Counted from the stretch's first letter, positions 1-9,091 are shown. The stretch is DNA of 64,000 nt from Laspinema palackyanum D2c (GCF_025370875.1 NZ_JAMXFD010000002.1:426218-490217), one strand, 5' to 3'. Notes: generated by a model from the sequence alone, not told the origin. Translations and numbers: made by a program.

Positions 1-1
1 A

Positions 2-754
2 TTAACCTTTGAATTTTCCATCTCTGTCTTATCGGATATGGAGGAATATCAGGAGTGGATGAACCAGAATGAACAGCCCTGGTTTGGCATGACTCCCGAT
101 GGGAAAGTTCTGGATATTGCTGAGTTAATAGAAGACCCGAGGACTGCCTCAGTTTTGGATATCGGGGCCGCAACTGGACGGAATACCTTGGCCCTGGCAC
201 AACGGGGTCATCCCGTGGATGCCTTGGAATTAGTGCCTCCCTATTGCGATCGCCTCCAACAGATTGCCGAACAAACTGGATTACCCATCACCGTGACTAC
301 GGGAGATATCTTCAATCCCCTGGTCCGAATGCCCTTGGGACAGTATCAACTGGCGATCGCCACCGAAACCCTCCCCCTGTTTTGCTTCGATCGCGATCGC
401 CTACGCCTGTTCCTCGTCAAAATCTGTGATGTCCTCCAGACCGGCGGTTCAGTCCTATTTAGCCTCTTTCTCGCAGCCGTTGACTACGAACCCGATTTAG
501 TCACCCGCCAGATGTCGCAAGTCAACTGGTCCTGCCTGTTCACGCGATCGGACCTCGCCAATGCAATGGCCGGATTGCCCCTAGAACTAATCTCCGATGA
601 GTCCTGGGTCAACTATGAACAAACCCATCGCCCCGAAGAAACATGGCCTCCCCATGAATCCTTTGTCAACTGGGCAACCGGACGGGAATTATTACTCACC
701 CCCCCAGACCAAACCGCAATGGAATTGCGCTGGATACTCTGCAAACGCTTGTAA
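2..754 (+). CDS. SAM-dependent methyltransferase, tandem copy A (5' end outside window)
   Basis: This is the C-terminal part of a class I SAM-dependent methyltransferase. The frame is open from base 2, and the residues before the first ATG (38) still align with the two paralogues downstream (a stretch ending in EEYQEW matches DQYQDW and EEYQKW). The real start therefore lies upstream of the window and ATG 38 is internal. The SAM-binding motif I is VLDIGAATGRNTLALAQRG, followed by an acidic residue in DALEL. The C-terminus ends WILCKRL, as in copies B and C. The substrate is unknown; the fold could equally modify a small molecule or a protein. Confidence 0.85.
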   Translation, partial: LTFEFSISVLSDMEEYQEWMNQNEQPWFGMTPDGKVLDIAELIEDPRTASVLDIGAATGRNTLALAQRGHPVDALELVPPYCDRLQQIAEQTGLPITVTTGDIFNPLVRMPLGQYQLAIATETLPLFCFDRDRLRLFLVKICDVLQTGGSVLFSLFLAAVDYEPDLVTRQMSQVNWSCLFTRSDLANAMAGLPLELISDESWVNYEQTHRPEETWPPHESFVNWATGRELLLTPPDQTAMELRWILCKRL

Positions 755-887
755 CACCCCATCCCATCCTCTATTCTCACCCCATAATAGTTCTTTCCCA
801 ACCCAGATCCAGTCCGATGGATACTGTCCAAACCCTTGTAAATCCCCCTGCCATCATGTATTCCAACCCCGTAATAGATTCTTCCAC
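731..887 (+). repeat. Degenerate direct repeat of gene tail plus intergenic spacer
   Basis: Bases 731-800 (end of copy A and its spacer) and 818-887 (spacer and start of copy B) align along about 70 bp at roughly 80 percent by eye; both begin TGGATACT and share TAATAG near the end. A looser third version follows the end of copy B near 1909. The ATG at 817 thus lies in DNA derived from a duplicated gene tail. Confidence 0.75.
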
Positions 888-1932
888 CCCTGAAAACCAA
901 CCATTAACCGACCCACCCACCCTGCAACCGGGACCCCTTGCCCAACTCCAGCATCGATTTCAAGGGCGCGGTCAAATCGTCATGCCTTGTATCCCCGCCC
1001 TCTTGGAACATTACCTCAACTCCATTGCCCAACTGTTGAACGCCCTCGGGCAAAACCTGGACCATGACGGGGTGACTCACCTCTCCCAAAGTCTGTGGCG
1101 TAAACTTCAAGAGGGATTTGAAACCTCCCCTCATGCCAAAATCGTCCTCACCTACGAACCCCAACCATACGACAGTTCCCAGTTAAAATTCCAAGTCTCA
1201 TTGTTGACCCCTTCCCTAGCGGAAGAATATCAAAAATGGGTCAAAACCAAAGAACCGCCACTGTTTGGGGCCTATCCTGATGCCAAGGCGACTGCCATTG
1301 CCGCCCAATTTGACAATCCCGCTAATGCCCCCATCGTAGACATCGGTGCCGGGACGGGTCGCAATAGCATTCCCCTAGCCCAACGGGGTCATCCTGTGGA
1401 TGCCGTAGAACTCGCCCCCGTCTTTATCCAGGACCTACAGGCAACCGCCCATCACCAAAACTTACCCCTGCGAGTCATCCCGGGGAACATCCTCGATCGC
1501 CCCCTGAAACTGCCCCCCGCCTATTACCAACTGGCGATCGTCTCCGAAGTCCTCTCCCATTTTCGCGACCCCTCCGAACTGCGACTCCTACTCGCCAAAC
1601 TCAGTGATGCCGTACTTCCCGGGGGATTCATCTTATTCAACCTCTTCCTCCCCCTCCAAGACTACCAACCCGATCGCCTCGTCGTAGAACTCTCCCAATC
1701 CTCCTGGTGTACCCTCTTTACCCGGGACGAACTGACCACCGCAATGGAAAACCTCCCCCTGCAACTCTTATCCGACGAATCCGCGTTTGAATACGAACGG
1801 GACCATCTCCCCGCCTCCGCATGGCCCCCCACCAGTTGGTATCCCACCTGGTCCCAAGGCCGAAATATGTTCCATCTCCCCAACGCCTTTCCCCCCCTAG
1901 AATTGCGTTGGATTCTCTGCCGCCGTTTGTAA
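856..1932 (+). CDS. SAM-dependent methyltransferase, tandem copy B
   Basis: This is a full-length paralogue of its neighbours, about 358 aa. An N-terminal region of about 135 residues without a recognised motif is followed by a Rossmann methyltransferase domain with motif I VDIGAGTGRNSIPLAQRG and a post-I acidic residue in DAVEL. The first in-frame ATG is 817, but its first 13 codons are a duplicated copy of the preceding gene's tail. ATG 856 (MYSNP) matches the start of copy C (MFPTK) and is preferred. All three copies lie head to tail on the plus strand with short spacers, so co-transcription is likely. Substrate unknown. Confidence 0.85.
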   Translation: MYSNPVIDSSTPENQPLTDPPTLQPGPLAQLQHRFQGRGQIVMPCIPALLEHYLNSIAQLLNALGQNLDHDGVTHLSQSLWRKLQEGFETSPHAKIVLTYEPQPYDSSQLKFQVSLLTPSLAEEYQKWVKTKEPPLFGAYPDAKATAIAAQFDNPANAPIVDIGAGTGRNSIPLAQRGHPVDAVELAPVFIQDLQATAHHQNLPLRVIPGNILDRPLKLPPAYYQLAIVSEVLSHFRDPSELRLLLAKLSDAVLPGGFILFNLFLPLQDYQPDRLVVELSQSSWCTLFTRDELTTAMENLPLQLLSDESAFEYERDHLPASAWPPTSWYPTWSQGRNMFHLPNAFPPLELRWILCRRL

Positions 1933-1953
1933 CCCCTCCACCCCCTAACCCTG

Positions 1954-3021
1954 ATGTTCCCTACCAAAACCCCATCTTCTCCCGTTACCCGCGAACCCCT
2001 ACCCCACCCCCCCATTCACGAGAAACACTTCCAACACCTGCAAAGCCAGTTTCAAGCCCGAGGCGAAATCCTGTTCCCCTGTGTTCCTGAGTTGTTGCAA
2101 CTGTATCTGCAACAGATCACCGCCTTGTTGAGCAGTTTCAACAGCGTCATCGAACCCTCCACCCTCGCCAAACTGCCGAAAGAACTGGAAAAACAGTTAA
2201 TCTCTGGATTTGCCACCTCTCCCCATTCCAAATTAATTCTCGCCTATGAACCGAGCCCCCAGGGGGTGACCCTGCAACTCAAACCGTTTATTTCCTCCGT
2301 CGCCGATCAGTACCAGGATTGGGTAAAACAACGCGAACCCCCCTTATTTGGCACCCATCCCGATGCCAAAGTCATGGCAATAGCGGCCCAATTTACCGAT
2401 CCAGCCGATTCCCCGATCTTAGATATCGGGGCTGGAACAGGTCGAAATACCCTACCCTTAGCCCAACAAGGTTATCCTGTGGATGCCGTGGAGTTAACCC
2501 CGGCCTTTGTCGAACAAATCCAAGAGGCGGCCCAAAAACAGAAATTGCCGGTCCGAGGGATTCTCGGGGATATCCTCGATCGCCAAGTCAAGCTACAACC
2601 CGCCTATTATCAAGGGGTGATACTCTGTGAAGTGATTGCCTCCCATTTTGGGTCCGTCGATCCCCTCCGCCAGTTGTTAGCCCGAATTTGCGATACCTTA
2701 CGTCCGGGGGGTTTATTATTATTTAGTCTGTTCTTAGCCGTGGATGACTATGAACCGGACAACCTCACCCGAGAACTATCCCAGGTCACCTGGTCCTGTA
2801 TTTTTACCCGGTCAGAACTCGCCGCAGCGATGGAGAGATTGCCCCTAACGGTCTTATCCGATGAGTCCGTTGTAGAGTACGAACGGGAACATCTCCCGAC
2901 TGCCGCATGGCCCCCAACCGGATGGTTTATCAAATGGTGTCAGGGTGAAAATTTATTTCCCTTAAACAACCAAGGGAAACCCCCGATGGAGTTGCGGTGG
3001 ATTTTATGTCAACGGCGGTAA
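1954..3021 (+). CDS. SAM-dependent methyltransferase, tandem copy C
   Basis: Third member of the tandem family, 355 aa, starting 21 bases after copy B stops. It has the same layout: an N-terminal region of about 130 residues (FQARGEILFPCVPELLQLYL), then a class I methyltransferase domain with motif I LDIGAGTGRNTLPLAQQG and the acidic post-I position in DAVEL. The C-terminal WILCQRR matches the ends of copies A and B. Nothing in the sequence identifies the acceptor. It is convergent with the response-regulator gene downstream. Confidence 0.85.
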   Translation: MFPTKTPSSPVTREPLPHPPIHEKHFQHLQSQFQARGEILFPCVPELLQLYLQQITALLSSFNSVIEPSTLAKLPKELEKQLISGFATSPHSKLILAYEPSPQGVTLQLKPFISSVADQYQDWVKQREPPLFGTHPDAKVMAIAAQFTDPADSPILDIGAGTGRNTLPLAQQGYPVDAVELTPAFVEQIQEAAQKQKLPVRGILGDILDRQVKLQPAYYQGVILCEVIASHFGSVDPLRQLLARICDTLRPGGLLLFSLFLAVDDYEPDNLTRELSQVTWSCIFTRSELAAAMERLPLTVLSDESVVEYEREHLPTAAWPPTGWFIKWCQGENLFPLNNQGKPPMELRWILCQRR

Positions 3022-3063
3022 TTGTCCGGGAATGCCTATAAACCGGGGGTTAGAAAGTATTTA

Positions 3064-3121
3064 AAAACCCGAGTTTCTCACCCTATACCTAGCCCAGATT
3101 TAGGCAAGAAACCCGGTTTCT
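3064..3121. repeat. Paired palindrome (REPIN-like), one arm degenerate
   Basis: An exact 15-bp palindrome AGAAACCCGGTTTCT at 3107-3121 follows a decayed copy at 3064-3078. It lies between the convergent methyltransferase and response-regulator genes. The same palindrome occurs exactly at six other places in the window. Confidence 0.7.
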
Positions 3122-3139
3122 GAATTATTCCAGGGGAGA

Positions 3140-3817
3140 TTAACTGGCAACTAAACCGACTTTTAATGCTTTGACAATCGCCTGAGTTCGACTGCTGACA
3201 CCGAGTTTTTCAAAAATAGCGGTTAAGTGGGCTTTAATTGTTGCAACCGTAACGTAAAGGTGACCTGCGATTTCCTCATTGGAAGCCCCTTTGACTAACC
3301 ATTCTAACACTTCCCGTTCGCGATCAGTTAAACGGATATTTTTACACCCTTGCAGAGAATGACCGGAATAAAAATGAAAGATGCGGAAAAAACTCGTTGC
3401 TACCTCGGGGGCTAAATAGACTTCATCCTTCATCACTGTAGTCATGGCATCCCAGAGTTGTTTCGCCACAGACTCTTTAAACACATACCCCCGCGCCCCC
3501 GCTTGCATGGCCCGAAAGACGGCTTCATCTTCATGATGGGCGGATAAGACAATCGCCTTCCCTTGAAAAGATTGTTCTCGCAATCGTAGCAATGCCTCTA
3601 TACCATCGGTTTGAGCTAATTCTAAATCCAGTAATATTAAAGCGGGATGTTGTTGAGAAGCCACCTTTAAGGCTTGATCGACTGAAGGTGCTTCTCCAAC
3701 CACATCCATCCTAAATAAACCGTTATTATTGTAAAAACTGATCAGGGTTTTTAATCCCTGACGAAATATCGGATCGTCATCGACGAGTAGAATAGAGACT
3801 AACTGAGGGGTGTTCAT
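3140..3817 (-). CDS. NarL/LuxR-family response regulator
   Basis: A 225-aa DNA-binding response regulator. The N-terminal receiver domain (about 8-125) has the acidic pair in LLVDDD, the phospho-acceptor Asp in LILLDLELAQ and the conserved Lys in YVFKESV. The C-terminal LuxR-type helix-turn-helix (about 160-220) contains LTDREREVLEWLVKGASNEEIA. It lies downstream of the histidine kinase on the same strand, about 190 bases away, which suggests a cognate pair. Its targets cannot be read from the sequence, but the divergently transcribed injection-system genes next to the kinase are plausible. Confidence 0.9.
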   Translation of the reverse strand: MNTPQLVSILLVDDDPIFRQGLKTLISFYNNNGLFRMDVVGEAPSVDQALKVASQQHPALILLDLELAQTDGIEALLRLREQSFQGKAIVLSAHHEDEAVFRAMQAGARGYVFKESVAKQLWDAMTTVMKDEVYLAPEVATSFFRIFHFYSGHSLQGCKNIRLTDREREVLEWLVKGASNEEIAGHLYVTVATIKAHLTAIFEKLGVSSRTQAIVKALKVGLVAS

Positions 3818-4006
3818 GGTTTTACGGGGTAGGGTTGAAAAATGATGGACAAAATATTAAAAATAAAGGAATTTACTGGGGGTATCGACAGGCTTTACAA
3901 TCCTTGGAAAACAGGGTTAACTGAAATGAAAAACCATAGAATAAATCCTCTTTTTTTAAGTTTAAAATGCACCCCAAATTTCGCACCTCTCATCGGATGA
4001 AAATGG

Positions 4007-5338
4007 CTAATCCGATTGAGGATAACGGGGCAGGGTAAAAGAAAAGAGCGCCCCACCTTCGGGATGATTTTGGACCCAAATGCTGCCCTGATGGTCCAGG
4101 ATAATTTTTTTGGCAATGGGTAACCCCAATCCAGTTCCCCCAGGTCGTCGGGTATAAAAGGGGGTAAATGCCTGTTGCAGGTCTTCTCGGGAAAGGCCCA
4201 AACCCTGATCCCTCACGGAGACCAGCACCTCATTATAAAAAACTCGCCACTCGCAAGTAATCCGACTGCCGAGGGGAGTAAAGGCGATCGCATTATTCAA
4301 GAGATTCTCAAACACCTGTTTGATTTGCCATCGATCTAGGGGGAGCATCACGGAAGTTTTAGAAGCCTCAACCTTGATATCTTTTTCCTGGAATCTGGGT
4401 TGCATGAATTTGAGAGTTTCCTCGACAATCTGGCATAAATCATGGCGATGTTCCGGCAATTTCTGAGCCGGTTTTCCGCAATTGAGTAAGGTGGTTAAGT
4501 TAGCACTGAGTTCACTGACCGATTCCCGAATCACTGTAGCTTGTTCTTGAAAGGGACCCGTTGGTAATCCCAGACAAAGGGTTTCAGCATAAAGGCTAAT
4601 CAGAGCCAGAGAATTCCGCAATTGATGTTCCGCCTTATGGAGAGATTGCCGCAGTAATTGAAGTTCTTCAGATTGGCAGTTCGAGGTAAGAGCACCCCGG
4701 AGATAATGGTGGAGCATGGGCATCTGTTGTTCGACAAATTCTACCTGTAAGGGCGACAGAGATTGAGCAGCCCATAACAGGAGATAGGAACAGCTTGGAG
4801 CGAGTTCAGAAGAGGGATGATTCTCACCGTGGGCTGTGGTCTCTACAGATTCAGCGCGATCGCCCTGGGGAACAATCCCCGTGGAGAGGCACTCTGATAA
4901 CCCACCCAAATCGGAGTCTATCTTCCGGAGACACTTGCTGGAAGCCCCATCAACCAAGGGAGGGAGGGGGTAAACATAATAGGCATTGAGTTGAGACAGA
5001 CGAGCTAACGGCAACTCAGGGGGTAACCAAACCTCAGACTTTAGGTAAGATAACTCCGCCTCATTAAATTCCGGGCGATCGGCCCTCGCTTCACCCACCC
5101 AACGTCGAAGTTGTCCCTCCTCAAAATCCGGGTAAACAATCCAGGCACCGACCAAAGGCAGATAGCCGAGGATCTGCTGAATCTGCTGGTGACAGACTGA
5201 CTCAATGGCTAGGGATTGCGATCGCGAAGGAGTGGGGTTTCTCACGGGTCTGGTCTCTCCCAAGGAGAATTCCGCGATAGCGGAGGTAAAAAGCATTTCA
5301 GAGCCAGACAAAAACGTTCCAAGACTCAACGGTTCCAT
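4007..5338 (-). CDS. Sensor histidine kinase
   Basis: A 443-aa kinase with no obvious membrane segments. Residues about 40-215 form a GAF-like or otherwise undefined sensor region. The H box is at about 238 (AEHQLRNSLALISLYAE). The ATPase domain shows an N box (FENLLNNAIAF), a G1 box (VRDQGLGLS) and a G2 box (GGTGLGLPIAKKI). It is probably cytoplasmic and phosphorylates the response regulator encoded downstream. It is divergent from the DUF4255/sheath genes, with about 200 bases between the two starts that would hold both promoters. Met15 is an alternative start. Confidence 0.88.
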   Translation of the reverse strand: MEPLSLGTFLSGSEMLFTSAIAEFSLGETRPVRNPTPSRSQSLAIESVCHQQIQQILGYLPLVGAWIVYPDFEEGQLRRWVGEARADRPEFNEAELSYLKSEVWLPPELPLARLSQLNAYYVYPLPPLVDGASSKCLRKIDSDLGGLSECLSTGIVPQGDRAESVETTAHGENHPSSELAPSCSYLLLWAAQSLSPLQVEFVEQQMPMLHHYLRGALTSNCQSEELQLLRQSLHKAEHQLRNSLALISLYAETLCLGLPTGPFQEQATVIRESVSELSANLTTLLNCGKPAQKLPEHRHDLCQIVEETLKFMQPRFQEKDIKVEASKTSVMLPLDRWQIKQVFENLLNNAIAFTPLGSRITCEWRVFYNEVLVSVRDQGLGLSREDLQQAFTPFYTRRPGGTGLGLPIAKKIILDHQGSIWVQNHPEGGALFSFTLPRYPQSD

Positions 5339-5538
5339 ACCTACTCTTCTTTATAGTCGGTTCTTTTTGGGGATAGTCTTATAAATCCCCATAGAAGGAC
5401 AGTCCAACCTACCTTAACCTCAGATTCTCAAAAATATTAAAATTCCACACAAATTTTAAAATTTCGACCAAAGTCTAATAACCAGACTCCATCAATCTCA
5501 TTAATCTATAACCTGTAGCTGCCTAATCACCCCGGTTT

Positions 5539-6045
5539 ATGATTCCTGCTGTTGCTCAGACCTTAGCAGAAATCCTGGCAGGCGGGACCTCATCGGTCAG
5601 TATGGAGCAAATTGATTTCAATTCTCCAACTCCCGAGCTGAACAATCAGGCTCCGAGGCTCAACCTCTACTGCTACGACGTTCGGGAAAACCCCCAAATG
5701 CAACCCTCCCATCAACAGACCGACGCCTCAACCCTTTGGTTTGATGTCTCGTTTCTGCTCACGGCTTGGGATGTGACCGCCCTAGGGGAGCAGCACCTGT
5801 TGTCAGAAGCATTGACTGTGCTCATCCAGCACCGTTGTTTACCGTCCGAACGTTTAGCTCCAGCCTTGCGAGGCAAGGGAACTTTACCGATGAGGATTTC
5901 TGCGGATAGGCTGAGTGAAATTGCAGCAATTTGGACTGCATTAGGCGTACCACTACGTCCGGGTTTGTATCTAACTGTAACTGTTCCGTTCACCAGCCAA
6001 ACTGAACCCGCTATGAAGGAAATTGCTTTTACCTCAATTCAATAA
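5539..6045 (+). CDS. DUF4255 protein, Pvc16-like cap/terminator of contractile injection system
   Basis: A 168-aa protein matching the DUF4255 (Pvc16 N-terminal) pattern: a start of the type MIPAVAQTLAEIL, a central PRLNLYCYDVRENPQ, and LWFDVSFLLTAW followed by LLSEALTVLIQHRCL. In phage-tail-like injection systems this family sits at the end of the tube/sheath as a cap or terminator. It is the first gene of the cluster, 111 bases before the sheath start, and is preceded by the divergent promoter region shared with the histidine kinase. The assignment rests on family resemblance and position. Confidence 0.8.
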   Translation: MIPAVAQTLAEILAGGTSSVSMEQIDFNSPTPELNNQAPRLNLYCYDVRENPQMQPSHQQTDASTLWFDVSFLLTAWDVTALGEQHLLSEALTVLIQHRCLPSERLAPALRGKGTLPMRISADRLSEIAAIWTALGVPLRPGLYLTVTVPFTSQTEPAMKEIAFTSIQ

Positions 6046-6156
6046 CAGGCGTTAGCGAACTAACCGTGTTTTGGCGGAGGCTCGAACCGACCCGAAGCAC
6101 ACCTGTTGGCTAACCATTGTAGATCTAACTATCTATTAATTGGAGAACAACCACTC

Positions 6157-7881
6157 ATGCCCTTGGATTATTTTGCTCCTGGCGTCTACGTTGAAGAAGT
6201 AGACCGAGGTAGTCGCCCGATCGAAGGCGTCAGTCTCAGCGTTCCTGGCTTTATCGGCTTTACCGAAGATGTCCGTGGTGATGCCGAAGTCTTTCAACCC
6301 ATGATGGTCACCACCTGGGATCAATACCTAGAGTATTTTGGCAAACCCGGTTCTGATGGGTTTACCGACTTCGATGCGTACCTCCCCTTTGCTGTTTACG
6401 GATGGTTCTTGAATGGCGGCGGTCGCTGTTGGGTGAGCAGTATTGGGACCAAACTCCCCGGTTCTGAACCCGCACCGCCGGAAAAAACTGCCACGAAATT
6501 GCTCACCTCCTCCGGTCGTCCCGCCCTATTATTCAACCTCAAAGGAGCCGCAGGGGAAACCGAAGATGGGGACGCGCCAGCACTTCCGGCAGCAACCGGA
6601 CGGGTGACGGTCAAAGTGGAAAGCAGCACCCCGAAGCCCCCAGAAGATGAAGATGCCGAGCCCCCCATTGATGATGGTCAATTCTTCAAGGTTACCGTCA
6701 GACGAGGGGATACGGTACTGGAGACCTACGAGAACCTGACCATGAAAGAAGATGTAGAGGCCGAGTTAGGCACCTATGTCTTGACCGCATTGCAGGAATC
6801 TGAAGCGATCGATGTCAGCATCCCCGAAGGTCTAGGAGCCATCTCGCCCCTCTCCAAGCGTCCCGGCAATGGCACCTACGAAGTTGCCCCCCCACCCCCC
6901 TTCATTCAAGACCCCGATCGCCTACCCCGAGAACTCCAAGGCAAACGCGACGATCGCACCGGCGTCCAAGGGATCTTTGAAATTGACGACGTAGCCATGA
7001 TCGCCTGTCCTGACCTGATGCGCGTCTATCAAGAAGGACTCATGGACATCGACCAAGTACATGGTGTGATGGAAATGATGGTGAGTATGTGTGAAAACTC
7101 TGCTCCCAGTCCCCCGTTCCGCATGGTTGTTCTCGACCCACCCCCGATCAAACCCGGAAAAAATGAGAACCGCGCCGTTGCTCCCGAACAGCAAAAACCC
7201 CAAGATGTAGCCAAATGGTTACGCGAAGGATTTAACCGCCGGTCCATGTTTGCCGCCCTTTACTATCCCTGGATCAAAGTCGCCAACCCCCGCAACGGCG
7301 GTCGTCCTATCGCCATTCCCCCCTGCGGTCACATGATGGGCGTTTGGTGTCGCACCGATGAAACCCGGGGTCTGTTCAAAGCTCCCGCCAACGATACTCC
7401 CCGGGGTGTGATTGGTCTAGCTTACGAAACCAACTTCCGCGAACAAGAACTATTGAACCCCCTGGGGATCAACTGTATCCGTAACTTCTCAAACTACAAT
7501 CGCGGCATCAAAATCTGGGGCGCACGCACCCTAGCCGAACCCGATAACATCCAATGGCGTTACATTCCCGTGCGTCGGATGATGAGCTATATCGAGAAAT
7601 CCATTGAAATCGGCACTCAGTGGGTCGTATTTGAACCCAACGATTCCACCCTCTGGGGACGAGTCACCCGCACTGTTTCCAGCTTCCTAGAAGGTCTCTG
7701 GCGTCAGGGCGCATTGGTGGGCGGTACTGCAGGAGAATCCTTCTTTGTCAAGTGCGACGGCGAACTCAACACCGCCGACACCATGATGATGGGTCGTCTG
7801 TACATCGAAGTCGGAGTCGCTCCTGTGCGACCCGCCGAATTCGTGATCTTCCGCATCAGCCAATGGGCACCGGGCCAATAA
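6157..7881 (+). CDS. Contractile tail sheath protein
   Basis: A 574-aa phage-tail-sheath family protein. The N-terminus has the family's signature YFAPGVYVEEVDRGSRPIEG and VPGFIGFTE. An acidic, proline-rich inserted region spans about residues 120-250. The conserved C-terminal half ends GRLYIEVGVAPVRPAEFVIF. ATG 6157 follows TGGAGAA at a proper distance, whereas the upstream in-frame ATG at 6106 adds a non-conserved segment, so 6157 is chosen. It would form the contracting outer sheath around the tube. A heptamer-repeat hairpin follows the stop directly. Confidence 0.92.
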   Translation: MPLDYFAPGVYVEEVDRGSRPIEGVSLSVPGFIGFTEDVRGDAEVFQPMMVTTWDQYLEYFGKPGSDGFTDFDAYLPFAVYGWFLNGGGRCWVSSIGTKLPGSEPAPPEKTATKLLTSSGRPALLFNLKGAAGETEDGDAPALPAATGRVTVKVESSTPKPPEDEDAEPPIDDGQFFKVTVRRGDTVLETYENLTMKEDVEAELGTYVLTALQESEAIDVSIPEGLGAISPLSKRPGNGTYEVAPPPPFIQDPDRLPRELQGKRDDRTGVQGIFEIDDVAMIACPDLMRVYQEGLMDIDQVHGVMEMMVSMCENSAPSPPFRMVVLDPPPIKPGKNENRAVAPEQQKPQDVAKWLREGFNRRSMFAALYYPWIKVANPRNGGRPIAIPPCGHMMGVWCRTDETRGLFKAPANDTPRGVIGLAYETNFREQELLNPLGINCIRNFSNYNRGIKIWGARTLAEPDNIQWRYIPVRRMMSYIEKSIEIGTQWVVFEPNDSTLWGRVTRTVSSFLEGLWRQGALVGGTAGESFFVKCDGELNTADTMMMGRLYIEVGVAPVRPAEFVIFRISQWAPGQ

Positions 7882-7971
7882 ATTGGTCATTGGTCTTATG
7901 TCATTAGTCATTGGTCGTTAGTCGTTGGTCATTGAGGACTAATGACAAAGGACTAATGACAAAGGACCAAC
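7882..7971. repeat. Heptamer tandem array in inverted arms
   Basis: The left arm is seven heptamers of the ATTGGTC type (7882-7930) and the right arm five of the GACTAAT/GACAAAG type (7937-7971), separated by six bases. The register is an exact 7 bp in each arm, and the arms are roughly complementary. The array fills the spacer directly after the sheath stop codon and could act as a leaky terminator or mRNA stabiliser before the tube genes. Confidence 0.8.
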
Positions 7972-8041
7972 AACAGTCATGGCTAAGGATGACTGAAACC
8001 CAACTGTTCTCACTCAGTTTCAAGCTTCAAGGAGTAAAAAA

Positions 8042-8512
8042 ATGGCAGATCTGTTTGTAATTTCCTCGAATAGGTTTTCATTTACTTACGGAGGAAAAGA
8101 ATTTCCACTACTTAAAATTAGTGGCATTGATGTCCAAGCCAAAACCGCAGGACATAAATCCCCCATCGCCTCGGGGAAAAATGCTCAAATGTCCCGGCAA
8201 ACTGTTTCAACTGGCTACTATAACAACCAAAATGTTACCATTGAAGCAGTCCTCCAAGATGGCGTTAAAACCCTTTACGACATTTTTAAAAAAGGAATGC
8301 CTGCCACTTACGGAGGGGATGGAAAATGGAGCGGTAATTTTTCCGATGCGGCGATTACTATCTTCGATCCCGATGCGAAAGCAGTCTTAACCTATAACCT
8401 CAAAAGCTGTCAGATAGTCAGCTATGAAGTCAGTGAATTTAATGTCAGTGGCGATCAATTTCTGACAGAAAAATTTGAACTGAATGTAGAAAGTGTCGAA
8501 CGGAAGCAGTAG
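8042..8512 (+). CDS. Tail tube protein 1 of injection system
   Basis: A 156-aa protein in the position and size range of inner tube subunits (gp19-like superfamily). It is rich in beta-strand-like alternation, with the pattern RFSFTYGGKEFPLLKISGID at the start and FELNVESVERK at the end. A second protein of the same general layout follows. It has a good ribosome-binding site (AAGGAG 8 bases before the ATG). In the assembled particle it would stack inside the sheath. Assignment is by family pattern and synteny; which of the three tube-like genes forms the bulk tube is unknown. Confidence 0.75.
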   Translation: MADLFVISSNRFSFTYGGKEFPLLKISGIDVQAKTAGHKSPIASGKNAQMSRQTVSTGYYNNQNVTIEAVLQDGVKTLYDIFKKGMPATYGGDGKWSGNFSDAAITIFDPDAKAVLTYNLKSCQIVSYEVSEFNVSGDQFLTEKFELNVESVERKQ

Positions 8513-8608
8513 ATTTCTAATTTTTGGTAGAATCCAGCCCAATTTTTTTGTAGAAATAGACGCCTTGTTTTGGGAAAGTAATTAGGGAAAGAAAAAAGGA
8601 GTAGAACA

Positions 8609-9091
8609 ATGCCAGTCGATAAGGAACCACTTTCTCAGGCTAGATTTGAATTTGCCGCCGATGGGTTGGGCAAAGATCTATTGGTGGAATCGGTTTCGGG
8701 AGTGAAAATGACCATTCCCGTGACCAATGCCGATGGTGCATTTGGGGTAAAAACTGGAAGTAAGGTCAATCGTCAAGCTGCACCGTCCGCTGTAGAATCG
8801 AGCGATGTCACCGTGACGTTTGTGACCTCTAGTAAAGACCCTAAAGCGGTTTCCAAGTGGTTTTACGATTCCCACTCAACGCCAGACTTGGGCGGTGCGA
8901 CGGGAACCAAAGGGAAAACCGATCAGGCAACCTTGACGGTGTTCAAGCAAGATGGATCACCCTCCGCAACCTGGACCTTTAAAGGGGTGATGCCGATGAC
9001 TTATAAAATGTCGGAGTTAGATGCGGCGGGAAATCAGTCCCTCAAAGAAACGATCACGTTTTGTTATGAGTATGTGGAACGCACGAAATAA
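8609..9091 (+). CDS. Tail tube protein 2 of injection system
   Basis: A 160-aa protein of the same architecture as the preceding gene: ARFEFAADGLGKDLLVESVSG near the start, TLTVFKQDGSPSATWTFKGV in the middle, and a C-terminal FCYEYVERTK resembling NVESVERKQ. It is a likely tube or tube-initiator subunit. An AAGGAG ribosome-binding site precedes the ATG. The two tube genes are separated by 96 bases with no obvious terminator. It is not a recent duplicate, because identity to its neighbour is low by eye. Confidence 0.72.
   Translation: MPVDKEPLSQARFEFAADGLGKDLLVESVSGVKMTIPVTNADGAFGVKTGSKVNRQAAPSAVESSDVTVTFVTSSKDPKAVSKWFYDSHSTPDLGGATGTKGKTDQATLTVFKQDGSPSATWTFKGVMPMTYKMSELDAAGNQSLKETITFCYEYVERTK

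Noticed and set aside
817-855. ATG 817 as start of methyltransferase copy B
   Set aside because: These 13 codons lie in a duplicated copy of the preceding gene's tail, and ATG 856 aligns with the start of copy C.
3895-4116. Minus-strand ORF of 73 codons between kinase and regulator
   Set aside because: It overlaps the kinase 3' end in another frame and has no motif or ribosome-binding site.
6061-6120. tRNA-like stretch (CTCGAACC) between DUF4255 and sheath genes
   Set aside because: On neither strand do the acceptor and D arms form; only a T-loop-like string is present.
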